The position numbers were made by a program, and so were the translations under genes. The notes beneath the pieces are model-generated. The model saw only the letters and a program-made list of their open reading frames with translations, did no database searches and had not been told where the DNA came from. From Scolanthus callimorphus (lineage: Eukaryota > Cnidaria > Anthozoa > Actiniaria > Edwardsiidae): DNA of 64,000 bases. The stretch spans positions 25,181,204-25,245,203 of the forward strand of contig CM066919.1 in the NCBI GenBank assembly GCA_033964015.1. The letters run 5' to 3'. Of this stretch, positions 46,701-59,100 are shown piece after piece; positions within the stretch are counted from its first letter, which is position 1, and each line of letters starts with the position of its first letter.

Positions 46701-49700
46701 CTATAATAGTATTCTCTAATTTTATATTGCAGGCTCCTGTTCTGTTTGCCAAGGCTGCCCAAATATTTATTAATGAATTGTCACTCCGAGCATGGATTCA
46801 CACAGAAGACAACAAAAGGAGAACATTACAGGTTAGTCTCAGTCACACGAAAAAATAGCCCAACTTAATGAAGTGCAATGATTTTTTCACATTAGTTTAT
46901 GTTTCAAACAGGCACAATTTAACAAAAAGTTGTCACGTTTCTCGCTTTCTGATTGGCTGCAGTTTTGACCATTGTTTTTCAGCCAATCAGAGAGCAAGAA
47001 ACGTGAACTACTTTTTGACAAAATGTTTGAAAAGTAAACCTTTGCAAAAAAATCTTCACACTTCATGGATGGACGCAAATGGTAGTACTGTCACCTTTGA
47101 GAGTGTTGGGATTTTGGGGTATGAGATCTGAGTTTCAATTCATTGATAAGAGGACAAGAATCATTTAGAATACAGTTCATCATTTTTTGACCACCCACTG
47201 TTCATTATTATAATATTTTCCATCAAATTATCTTGCACACTGTGCGCAGGGTTAAAGGTCAGCTGATTATCAAAAATAATTAAAGCTAATTACACGTTCT
47301 AGTAAAATAATCATAACCACAATATTGCAGTACAATATTAAATCCAAGATAAAAAGATGAAGTTTTTGTCTTTCTCTGTTGCTGATTTTATGTCTAAAAA
47401 AATCTTTTCAATTCATTTTAAGCAGACACTGGAGCACACATTTTCCTAATTTCTTTTCAACTTCACTGCATAAAATTTTCTTTTTAAATATTGAAAACTT
47501 CCTCCCAAGACTGCATATTGAATAAACTTTACATGTAATACATCTGTTCCAATGATCCTCTCGAATTTTGTGAATTTACCCTTACAATATCCAATACATT
47601 TATTTTGCAGCGCAACGACATTGCCATGGCCATAACTAAGTTTGATCAATTTGACTTCTTAATCGATATTGTCCCAAGAGATGAGCTGAAACCACCCAAG
47701 AGACAGGTAGGCTGAAGACAGCTCGTGCCTTTCAAGGTTTTTTTGAATTCTTTTCTCCCAACATCCCCCTCATGTTTATAAAAAAGTACATACACACAAA
47801 TGTGTTTTTATTGCTTAAAATATAAAGTCAGGCTAGATGGAGACTTCTGGACACAGATTTCCTAGATTTAAACAAATTCCCTGCACTCATTCACCTTCCT
47901 ATACACTGCACAATTCTGGTGCTAGGATTAAAGTCATCATGACACTTTTCAATCTTTATTATTATTTTTGATTCATAAATTAAAACGCACACTACCTGCA
48001 AATAGCGAAGCTAATCTAGGCAGGCAGTGTGTGGACGCTAAATACAATTACTTTTTAACATTAGAATACCAAAATTACAGAATAACACAGAACACGATAA
48101 CAATAAAAACTTACCCTTTCCTTGTCAGGACTCTTTACGGCAGACAGTGGTAGCCCCCGAGCAGGTCCAGTACTACTTCCAGCTAGCCCAGCACCATGCA
48201 GTCTCTATGCAGCAGCAGCAGCAGCCTCAAGCGGCACAGACCATCCCCGGTCAGGTACCCCAGCAGCAGGTAGCCGCTGCTGCAGCTGCTGCTGCCTCTA
48301 CAACTACTCAGCCTCAGGCCATTATTACTAGTGTACCTCAAGGCGTGGCACAACAGGTCGTCAGTATGGCCACGGTAAGCTGATATCAAGGGTCTCAATA
48401 AGTTTTGAAGTAGCAGGCTAATTTTTGGAAGTCGGCGGTTTTTAATTTCCTTGAACTTGATTTCAGTAACTAAAGCGGAATAAATTGTGTATTCATCCAA
48501 ACCTACAATTTGTTTTGTTCCCATCTTTATCTGCTGTTTTGTTGAGCTGTTGAATAATATGCGACATTTTTACCTTTCAGAACTTTTGAAACCCTATGCC
48601 CCTACACGATCACTTCGTTCCTCATCTAAATCTTTGCTCGTCAAACCTCGCTTCAATCTTAAAACATATGGTCGAAGGGCTTTCTTTTATAGTGCCCCAT
48701 CTTTTTGGAATGCCCTATCTGAGGATGTGAGGAACATCAAATCACTGCTATTAAAACATTCCTTTTTAGGCATGTTTTTAATTGCTTTTAACTGATATCT
48801 CCTTTTTATTTATAATTTACTGTTTTTATCACATTGTAAGGATTTTTACCTTTTTTATTGTGTTTTTAGTGTGTTTTCTTATCTTTTCTTTTTGAATAAT
48901 ATTGTAAAGCGCTATTGAATTTTTAGTAGAAATGGCGCTATATTAAATGTAATTTTTTTTTAGACACAACCACAAATGATCCAGCAAGGACAGGGGCAAG
49001 AACAGGGTGAATCACAGTATGCAACGGCAAGTACCAAATTCACATTCGTTTTTCAGATATCCCCTCCACACCCTCTCATGACATATGCATTTTAAAATTC
49101 TGAAGGGCAGGGGATGTGCATATTTCTTTGAGTTGTCTAGCCTGCTTGGAGGCGATATTTATCCCGAAAAAAAACCCTGGAGTATTCTCCTCCTTTTGAA
49201 ACCACACACAGCCCCAACGCCACAACGATAGGAATAGTTACCCCCCCCCCCCCCCCAACAGATATTGCAGTTTTGTCTTTAATTCGCTAACGCCACCTAA
49301 AACCTTTCTCAGGCTATTTTTGTGACCAGAAATTCCAGATAAAAGAGGCTCTCTTCGCTAACAAAAGTTTATGACATAGACATAGACATAGACATAGACA
49401 TAGACATAGACATAGACATGGTTTATTGGTACCTTGTATATAAAGTTTATGTATCGATTTTCAGCAAATCCATTTTAACCCAGCACAGATGCAATACCTA
49501 AGACTGCAGCAACTTCAGTTGCAACAACAGCAGCAACAAACTCAACCTCAACAGCAACAAGTTGCCGCTCAACCACAACAAGTTGCAACTCAGCAACAAC
49601 AACCGCAAGTTACAACCCAACAACAAGGCGAACAGGCCCAGCAACAGCAAACACAGGGAGCCCAACAACCGCAGACTCAACAACCAACGGAGTTTACATT

Positions 49701-50472
49701 CCAGTCTGGTGGACAGGTAAAATTTGTAGATCCAGGCAGTACATTAAAGCGGAGCTCGTTATACATGTTTCTACTGTGGTCCGTAAGGGAAATCCTGATT
49801 TTATATCGTCAATACTTCATTTCACAGTTGCGTAACAGAGATGTGAGATTTGTTAGCATTATAGAAGAAGAACTGTGAAAGCGTCTATTTTTTAAAACGG
49901 TCGTTGAAATTGGCTGAATATCACTCATTTCAAAAAATGGATAATAAAAAGTAGCAGGCTGATACAATGGTACAATAATGTGCAAGTTCGACTGTCACTT
50001 ACAAGAGTTGGTTTACCCTGTTAGGCTACCATGGGTAAGACACGCAGGACGAAGAAACAATCGTCCAAAAGATAGTGATGGGTAACTCTATGCTGTTAAT
50101 TATGGGGATCCGCCACGGTGCGCCCTCGCTGCGACGAGCTCCGCTATTGAGAAGAATCTTGGAACCCAAAAAGAAATATTTCCAAATAACACATCAGGCG
50201 GCTTGACTATATAATGAGCTCTCCATTTCTTGACCGACAGATATATCACGGATTATAGTTATATGAAGTAAATTCATTTGTTTTCGTCGTAGATTTATCA
50301 GATACAACAAAACCCGCATTCCGGCGTGACGACCGCTGTTGCTATAGCAACGGCGCCACAGCAACAGCAGCAACAACCACAGTTTATCCAACAACAACCG
50401 ACACAGGAACAACCAACACTAGCAACGACAGAAAGTCAACAACAACAACCTCAGCAACAACCGCCACAATAA
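40795..50472 (+). CDS. NFYC: Nuclear transcription factor Y subunit gamma (NF-YC)
   Basis: NF-YC pairs with NF-YB through a histone fold; the dimer recruits NF-YA to bind CCAAT boxes. Eleven coding exons give 404 aa: 40795-40821, 42689-42775, 44544-44621, 44878-44949, 45986-46000, 46733-46831, 47611-47706, 48129-48374, 48964-49026, 49465-49716 and 50293-50472. The histone fold (about 71-150) includes [44 protein letters not shown] and [20 protein letters not shown], almost identical to vertebrate NF-YC. After it, QYYFQLAQ leads into a Gln-rich activation domain, with QMQYLRL and IYQIQQ as conserved islands. Every exon length is a multiple of three. Exon 5 is only 15 bases (MISAE), and the donor after exon 9 is GC rather than GT. 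Exon 2 is the least certain: it lacks family similarity I can name, but it is open, in phase and well bounded. Confidence 0.95.
43432..43785 (-). mobile_element. tRNA-derived SINE
   Basis: On the minus strand the head carries A box TGGCGCAGCATG and B box GGTTCGAATCC in tRNA spacing. The body continues to GGTATACAAGTGCATACAT at its end. The cloverleaf is incomplete, so it is a SINE and not a tRNA gene. A headless, split copy lies at 14584-15957. It lies in NF-YC intron 2. Confidence 0.8.
43796..43875. repeat. 25-bp tandem triplicate
   Basis: TTTTTAAAGCAGCTTTAGGG plus CCTAG repeats three times at a 25-base step. Confidence 0.9.
44068..44211. mobile_element. MITE with CCGGTTCC ends
   Basis: CCTGGAGCCGGTTCCTGAAA is mirrored by CTAGGAACCGGCCCCTGG; the interior is rich in GGATAA/TTATCC. 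It lies in NF-YC intron 2. Confidence 0.65.
45909..45941. repeat. GTT trinucleotide microsatellite
   Basis: About nine GTT units occur just upstream of the 15-base exon of NF-YC. Confidence 0.9.
46902..47033. repeat. Inverted-repeat element
   Basis: TTTCAAACA at the left and TGTTTGAAA at the right bound arms sharing ACGTTTCTCGCTTTCTGATT / CAGAGAGCAAGAAACGT. It is a short hairpin-forming MITE in NF-YC intron 6. Confidence 0.75.
48560..48955 (+). mobile_element. 3' fragment of a non-LTR retrotransposon
   Basis: An open stretch (about 48562-48795) encodes [20 protein letters not shown], the conserved C-terminal end of CR1/L2/RTE-type reverse transcriptase polyproteins. AT-rich sequence and a terminal GTAAAGCGCTAT / GGCGCTATATTAAATGTAA motif follow. 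The rest of the element is absent. It lies in NF-YC intron 8. Confidence 0.65.
49372..49420. repeat. TAGACA hexanucleotide microsatellite
   Basis: About eight units of CATAGA occur in NF-YC intron 9. A short relative is at about 52103-52118. Confidence 0.9.
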
Positions 50473-50617
50473 GGTGGGTCACAGAAAGAGGTTTAGAATT
50501 CCTAGGAAAGGCAAGGGGTCAGATCTACTATACAACGTTCTGAGACCCACGTCATCTACAAGATAGGCTCATTTGAAGGGTCTCGTGATCAAAATACTTC
50601 AAAAACCTAGTGTCCCT

Positions 50618-50790
50618 AGAAGGGAAGGGAAGGGGGAAGGGAAGGGGGAAGGGAAGGGAAGGGGGAAGGGAAGGGAAGGGAAGGGAAGGGAAGGGAAGGG
50701 AAGGGAAGGGAAGGGAAGGGAAGGGAAGGGAAGGGAAGGGAAGGGAAGGGAAGGGAAGGGAAGGGAAGGGAAGGGAAGGGAAGGGAAGGG
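50618..50790. repeat. AAGGG pentanucleotide array
   Basis: About 30 AAGGG units, with a few AAGGGGG variants at the left, form a purine-only strand. The frames of alternating Gly, Lys and Glu through it are artefacts. Confidence 0.97.
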
Positions 50791-50849
50791 ATTCATTCAC
50801 TCGTACGTCTCGTACGTCGGGATTCATTCACTCGTACGTCTCGTACGTC
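50791..50849. repeat. 31-bp tandem duplicate
   Basis: ATTCATTCACTCGTACGTCT and following bases occur twice, at 50791 and 50822, directly after the AAGGG array. Confidence 0.95.
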
Positions 50850-53178
50850 CTGACGCCTTCGGAGAGACATAAAAAAATCCCCACCCCCAGTTGAGAACCC
50901 AAGTTTCAGCTACCCACCCCGTCGGTCTATCTGATGTTTGAACCGTTCTTTCCACAGGGTGCCTATATAGGATCTCCTCGCTTTTGCGCCAGCGCCTTGT
51001 GCCCGAGTCGTACCTACGCCTGACGACTTTGCGCATGGCGCTAAAAAAAAATAGCCCGCTGGCATTGTATGGCAAACCGCAGATTCTACATACGTCTTCA
51101 AGAATATGTGAAATAGATCTCCTAAGAGCACAAACGTTACAAGAAACCCCCAAAAGACAAAGTGTTTCGTAGCTTTACTCTATATAGATACATTCATTCA
51201 TGGGGTTTACGCAGAAGGCTTTGCAGTGAAACAGCTTTACTTTAGACAGGTTTTCAATAAGTACGGCGTGCGTGGCTAGCCTTCAAGCTGTTCCTCCCAG
51301 TTCATTTGCAGGGATGTCAACCTTAGGACTTCAAAAATCTGGAGACCACCTTGGAATGGAAAAATATTCTGCAATTCTCCGGGTGAAATACAGTAAATGT
51401 ATTACTAAAAAATCAGTAGGAGTTTCACTTATCTGTCGTGAAATATGTTCCGAACCAATAAAAATCGAGATATATTACGACAACGTGCTTTTGAATGGCC
51501 AGTGGCCGAGATAAACGCCAAAAGACGTGAAATCTGTTCTAAAATTCTATTTAAAAAACACTGCCTCAGCATTCTTATGTGATGTGACGAAAAGTATAAT
51601 ACGCTTCGCTATGCTATCTTTTGTACTCAATAAATATTGCACTCTCGCGAACTGGTTGTATTTTCTTGGCTCAGATACCCCCTCGCTCGATTTTTGTGCT
51701 CGCCCCGGGACCGCGCGCCTCCCAAAATTCAAGATGGCGCACGATATCAGCGAACAGACCCTGAAATGACAAAGTTTGGATAACAATTTAATTTTCAGGG
51801 ACATGAACACTCATGGTGTGTTGCCTTGCTACCTCCCACACACTCCCCCCTATACTAGCAATCGTCTCTGATTCGTTGGTTTCATTAATCTTTATACCCT
51901 ACCATAGACCTACAGTTAAAATTGTATACCCTGCCGGCGGAGACCTAAACTTAGTCACTGGGGTGATCCAGTTTCGTTATCACTAAATGCGGCACAACTT
52001 TGATCGAAATTCTGTGTTTGGAGGGTGGTAGCCATACATACCCTATCAGAGACCAAACAAGCAAAAAACGATACCAAAACCCTATAGGGCGGTACATACC
52101 GTAGACATAGACATAGATAATCTTTATGCTATACCCTAGAAGGGCGTATGTGCCGCTATTACAATAGAGCGTTTAAAATGTACATAATATGATCGATGCC
52201 GTATACCATATGAGGCAATCCCCCCCACACACACACAAACACACAAAAAAACTGATGTTTAGTCTGGTCTGCCTGTGGTCAAAGGCGGAGAAAAACGGAC
52301 ATTAAAACTATAACCCCCCTGCAGGCTCTCTTCTGGTGTCAGAGCACGCCGGGAATTGCAGCTCGCGTTCGTATGGGATTTCAATGCACACTCTCGTTTT
52401 TGTGGGTTTCCTGTGGACTCTGAATGTAGGGGGCGTCCAGTCAAAAACACCGGCCTTCCTGGCAGGCTCTCATGTACACGAAAGCTCTCAAAAAGCTTCT
52501 ACCAAAAAAATAAGCCTCAAAACAACGTGCGCGCGCTCTGCCATTCCTGTCGCGTGTAGTCCGCCGCGCGCCCAATAAAAAACGACTGCAACTTCAACAG
52601 AAACAAAGAGAGACTTCGGGCAGGCTATTAAAACTATAGTAAACGGTGCAGTCGGATTTCAGGGATTATTTTCTATTTTTTGTCAATTATTGTCATAAAT
52701 GTTTTCCTAAATCCGCCCTGAACATCACTCAGGTACTATAATTGCGAAAGTATGACCGGGCCGCTAAGATGTTGGATTCACTAAACGCTTTGAAAACACA
52801 ATGAATAGTAGATGGAGAGTTCGCAGAATTATGTAAACAGCAGTGAAAAACTTGAGGCATATCGCTCTCCGGTCTTCCTATTCGCGGGCCCTGTAGTCTC
52901 TTTTATTCGGAACTTTTTCAAACTGTCCCTGAATGTACTAGAACATCTTTGGGATTGTTTCGCGGCGTCACCATGGCGACAAAACTTCAACGTGTAGACA
53001 TCATGGGGAGCTTTCATTGAAACTAATGCAGCTTTCCTCCGCTTCAGGCAGAAACCTTTCTTCTTCTCTATCTTTACCAAACTACTCGCGCTTTATGATG
53101 AGAAAATCAGTACTTTAGGGCCTTTAGACAGAAGAAGTATTGAGAGTTTCTTGTAGCTCCGCATTGCCATTGGACAAG

Positions 53179-56100
53179 ATGAAGAACCATGTATTTGTCA
53201 AGTTGTTCGTCGTAATCGCAACATTCCAGACGGTGTTGGCGACAGGTACATAGTGAATTTATTAACTCTGTTTGTCTTGTGTTTACACTTTATATATCAG
53301 CCTTTATAGCGTTGGTGTTCAAATTTACACATGCATGATTTATTTTACAAGGCTTCAAAACATCGTTTTCAAAAATAATGCTCTCCATTTCTAAATATGG
53401 TGGACTTTTCGGATTCTCATGTGCACCCTGTATTTTTAACGAATAATGTATTGACAATTGTCTTAACATTTCGCCTGATTTCGAGCATCTCTATTTATTG
53501 AATTGATTCGTATCAAAACTTACATGCATCCCTGAGACGCCTCTATTCTTTCTTCTTTAAAGACAAACCAGACATCGCAGACAATGTCACAAACTTTAGT
53601 TTTCGACTTTCGTATCTTCAATATCAGATTCAATATTATTCAGAATACAGTGCAAAGCATTCAGAATTTACTGTGAGAACATTTGAATGCTACGCTACAA
53701 CTTTCTAGAAGCTCTTTCAACTTTGAACTACCTTTGCTGCTTCCTAGCTTTTGAAACTTCTTTTAAGAAGTTTTTAAAACTTTTCCGCACGGGTAATCTT
53801 CTAACGCTCGAGGGATTGGCTCCATCTGACAGAGCGGAAATGACCAAAAATGAAATGTCTAACTTTGCCATATTTCAATATATAAGCTGAAGATTCCGTA
53901 TCCAAAGAGTTTCTATGGCCAACAGCTTAATTCCAAATTTTTAAGAAATTTGAAGGATATGAATTTTAGATATGATTGAACAAAGTTTGCAGAATTCCTG
54001 ATCAAAGTACGAATTCTCCCATAAAATGGTACAGAAACCAAAGTTTAAAACCTAATATCTCAAAGACGGATCCATTAGAAAAAAGTCATTTTTGATATTT
54101 TGTTTTTAATCAGGCAAGCAGTCTGTATGCAACAAATCAAGCTTATCTGAGTTAACCTGTCCTTATTATTTGAAATTTAGTGATCTAAACAGGTCATTTC
54201 CGCTCTGTCGCTCCATCTTATTATAGTAAATGTGTTTACACTTGTCGCTAAGGATTCTTTTCTTTCAGCCCGCATCCCCGCTAGCAAGATCCTTCCTATC
54301 AATTCAATTCAATTCAATTTTTATTTCTCACACTATCTGGCATGTTTTTATTTTTAAAACTTTCATTTCTGAGACATTAGAAAACACGAAAAGTAGGTCA
54401 GCATTTTGCATCCAGAGGAGAACTAAGATAATACGGTACACATCGTTATTTTTGTCTAGTTAAGACAGGGAATTTGGGTAAGGGATCGGGCCGGGATAAG
54501 TGATATTTTCAGCAGCGTTGGATGCCGGTTTTATTTTCCACATGATGTTAGACTGCAAAGCACACCTTTTAATATCGTGCGCATGGCGTAAAGGAAGTGA
54601 AAGGAACTTCAGCGAATAATATGCGCGCAAATGGTTGCCAAGAGCGCGCACCACCTGCACATTCCCAAGGCGCACGCATGGATAGCCATGGGAAATCCGC
54701 ACACTTCCCATTCTTCTACACCAAGGGAAATTCAGCTTTTCCCCTTGATGGGTTTCTGCAGAAATATTGAGACGATACACTTGAGATACTTCGGGAAATT
54801 TCGTCGTTAGTATGTGTGTATAAGCATTAACTAATTTCTATCTTTTTCATCACTTGTTTCTAATAAAATTGTTTCTTTTTCACAGGCAACACTACATTTT
54901 ACTGGCCGTTCAATGACACCACAGTCTCGGGTACCCTGAAAAACAACTCGTGTACGCCTCTCAGCTCCGGGCTTACGGTGCAAGGGGGAAGCCTACATAC
55001 CATAGAAGGCCCTAACACTACTATCACCGATCCCGCCCTATATTTCGGCAGTTTAAACTGGGTTAATCTGGGAGACTTTCGGGATACCTGTATCAGCAAC
55101 CCCGCACTCTGCCCGAATGGCATGACGGTAACATTTTGGTTGTACATTAACACTACAACATCCGGGAACCGAGAGATTATCATGACGGGACGTCTGGATT
55201 CTTCAAGGGGGATGCAAGTTTTCATTGAGTAAGTGTTAGTCTAGTTATCTACCACTTCTCTTGTTTCATTTTGCCTGCCTGCCTCTCTGATTCTGTGAAA
55301 ACCACATTTTTCGACTTTTAGATCCACTCATACAAACATTGTCATTTGCGATGGTACCAAGCGCTACCCCGTTGACATTGGGCTCCCTGTGGGCTGGACC
55401 CATGTCGCCGCCGTATACAACCCAAGTGGATCTACTGCTCAGGATAAATTCTACGCCTATGTTAACGGTACCAAAAAACACACTGCTCGTTACGAGTCGT
55501 CATGTATTTATAACGACCCCGAGACCAGTCTGATTATCGGACACGACCAGACAAGCGGTGGTCCGTCTGGACGTGGTTTCGCACTGGCGCATCTTGGATT
55601 CTATCTGAACGGCGTTTTATCGCTGGTAGAAGTGCAAGCGCAGGCGAACAGTCCAGGTTCTGGTGAGTGATCAAGTTGATGAAAAACGCCAAAATAAAGA
55701 ATCCGGATATCTGTTTTATTAAAGTGATCTGCTGGGGCGTGGACAACGTTTGGGCAAGGGGTATTACGGATAATGACCCTGCCCATTTTTGGTCGATGTT
55801 TTCTTTGTCGCAAAAGGAGGGACACGAGCACCTTATTCATAGTTCCGACCTGTCATTCAAAGCCTTAGTTACTGTTGTTATGTCCCACAAACAAACCAGG
55901 GTTTTCCTTAAAAAAACTCCAAAAATATTCCGATCCCGTTTACGTTTACGTTTAATACTATACTTCACAAAGGCATAACCATGACGTGAAGGTAAACCGC
56001 TAAGGTTTACCAGATATCTCTATCTTCGGATCATCTCAGTTTGTACTGTCATAAAAGACAAAAAAGTGCTGCAAATCGGACTGATTTCGGGAGTCCTGAA

Positions 56101-59100
56101 ATACTGTTTGTGGAACACGATCAGTCCCCGTGGGAGAATCTTTCCATCGCTGATTGGTATCTCCAGATAGCGTGAAATGGCTTCATTGTTTGATCGGAAC
56201 TATGAATTACAACCCTAGGGCAGAGCGGAAATGGCATTTGATGATTTGTTTTTTGAATATAATTTTTTGGGAGGATGCAGTTATTTCCCAAAGGCTTCAT
56301 TTGTACAATCTTGAGCTTATGGCTATTTATCCTAAAAAAAAACAGTGTCCATGATTCTGATTTGGTATACGTATTTGTTCCCATGACGCATTGCAGACTG
56401 TAACAGCGGGTTGTGACGGTGCAATCTTTTCTGAAATAGATGTATATCTCAAAACGACTAGTCCATAGTATAAATTACTGAAATTGCGAAGTGGTTTTGA
56501 TTTTCGCTCCCCCACCTCTTAAGGCGACTGTAAACCTTCGAAGGTGCCCTTCGCTAAAAAAAATCCCTCGCGCGCGCAAACACAATTATACATATAAACT
56601 ATATACCATTTTAAAGCTCAATAGTAGTAGTTTCCAAATATGCTATTTTTATTTCTTCTCTTTTAAATCCTTTTACGCTAGGCGCCGTGCAATGAGTTTC
56701 CGACGCGCTAAAAAAATTGAATTATGCGCATAGTGAACGCGTTTCTTTCAGCCCAAAAACAGCATCATGTCCATCAGCACTCATAGGGCTGTCAAACCGT
56801 GTGGGGATTTGTCAATATTTTACTTAGTTTATGATTTATCAAAGGCTAAAGTTGAAAGAGTAAAAATTGCTTACATTCCTTTACTTACGGCGCATTTGCA
56901 TCGCAACAAAGCAATATTTCTTTAAAGCCCCACACGGTTTTAGAGATCAATGTTTAAACTAGCAATTGGCCAAGTTTCAAACGAATCCATCGTTTCCCTC
57001 TATGCGCATAATTCAGTTTTATGTTGGTAATCTGCTCTAAAACTACTAAAGAGTTACGGCCCGTAGAAGCTTTCCTGGCTTCTCAAGTGGACAGCAAACA
57101 AACGTCAAGCAGATGTCAACTGATAACCAATGAGAACGAAGCGCACCGTTGGGCCAGGAAAGTTCGCGGGAAAGCTCTTCTGATCTCGAATTTCAAGAGC
57201 ATTGTTTATCGTTTTAAGCCTCGACTTATGAGGATAATGGAATGGCAAAGCCAAAATCAAACCGACGCAAATCAAGCGCTGCAAATCAAAGCAGGAAGAC
57301 TAAAATCTCTCCAACAAAGAGGAAAAAGGCCAAGGGAGGAAAACAAAAGACAGCAGCGGTCACAGCGGCCCGATGTAAATCACATGGAAATCATGTTCAG
57401 GGAACGCGAGCTCGAGTAGCGAGAACGATCAGATTATCTAGCTTCTTTGGAAATATCGAATCTATTTACTTCAGTTTGACGGAACACATTTTGCGGATAC
57501 GCTTAAATAGCATGCAGAGACATGACCAAGCGCGAAAGCCACCAAGACGAATCAGAAATGTACAATACTGCAAAACGTTGTATTAATTGTTGAAATTCGT
57601 GAGATTGAAAGTTGAGTTGTTCGCGTTCACTTGTAGTTCGATGTTTGAAGGAAATGTGCGTAAATATGCTAATGAGTCCCGGATTATGTTTTCGCGCGCA
57701 ATCAGTGGGGAGCCTGTGTCATATGTAAACAGGATTAAAGGATTAAAGTCGGCTGAGTTAGTAAATGCTCCGACGAAATGAATAATTATTCTCGTTTTTA
57801 CGCATGAAAACACTACTTCTTTGTATTTTTCTTTTTACGAGTTGCTAGATTATGACACAAACTTTAAGTTCAGCCGAAAAAAGAAAAACAGAAAAAAATT
57901 TGCCTCGAAGGTTGACAGTAGCCTTAACCACTTTCTCTGATTTTCTTCCATCATTTGTGAAGTCTTACAAAACGTTTTTTGATTCTTTATAGGTATTGAA
58001 CTCAACTGCCCCGCACGTAAGTAAACAATGATGCCCGAGGGTGAACATACATGATGCACACGAAGACGAAAGTGTACACTGAGCAATATCTACATAGAAT
58101 TATATATAACCCTCAGGGACCGTTCATATTAATAGGGGTACCGGGCCGGGCGATTTTTTTCTATTTACGCCCACTTAGAATTTTTTAGGCAAGTTATTGA
58201 GAAAAAAGGAAAAAATATTCATTGAATTGTCAATTACCTATTCATAACCAAAAATCTTACCAATATTAAAGCTACGAGCGAGTTCGCATAATGAATATTT
58301 ATACTTGCTAGCCGCCATATTGAAGTAGGCGTAAAAAATAAATTTTCCATCTCCCGGGCTTGGCCCCTAATATGTAGGGCGTAGCTTCTGTGATCTGTCT
58401 CTGACCGGTGAACTTGCAACAGAGATATTCAGAGGCTTCGGATTGGAATGTTATATTACCAGAAGCCCATCAACAGGAGCCTCCATCTACTCCACCATGT
58501 CTAGCCATATTTGCAGGAGTAGAAGAGCCTCTTTCTAGACTGTGGATTTTGAATTTGAATGTTCGTTTTAACGCGCACAGTGCGTTCGAAGGCTGTGCTC
58601 ATTTTAACGATCTTTCTTTCGAAAGAGCGGCATAATTTGTAACCATGACAACTGTTTTTTCGTTTAGCGACTACCGCACCAACCGCTACAGGAACAGCAA
58701 CCGGAACAGCTACAAGTGGTGGCGGCGGCGGAAACGCCACAACATCACCTTCTGGATCAAGTGGACAGAGTGGAGGTAGTGATAGCCCGCTCGCAGGCGT
58801 TGGAGAGTAGTTTTAGGTCAAGAAACGCGAGTTTGCTTTCGCTTGGCCGCCATCTTGGATTTCCTTTCCTCCCCGTCCCCCTCCCCCCGATTTGTCACAT
58901 TTTGTCACAAATCCAAGATGGCGGCCACGCGTAAGCAAACTCGTGTGCAAGTGCCCTCCAACGCCTGCGTACAGGCGAAGGTAGTGGACTTTATTAGTTC
59001 ATGCGTTTTTTACGTCGAGCTCAACACAAATTCAGTGCTTGCACGTGCATATCGGTTGTAAATGACACGCGTCTGGAAAACTACTGACAAAATTAACGAA

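Larger units (their letters stand above)
50473..53178. other. Interval between NF-YC and the LamG-domain gene
   Basis: It contains the AAGGG array, a 31-bp duplication after it, a CA-rich stretch near 52220, repeat fragments (51305-51400, 52650-52730) and the likely 5' untranslated region of the next gene. No convincing exon was found. Confidence 0.6.

Noticed and set aside
50552..50894. Gly/Lys/Glu and Pro/Phe/Ser/Leu repeat proteins on both strands
   Set aside because: Direct translations of the AAGGG array.
57021..57419. Histone-like or other basic protein gene
   Set aside because: Two overlapping frames, no known domain, intronic position; kept only as a doubtful open frame.
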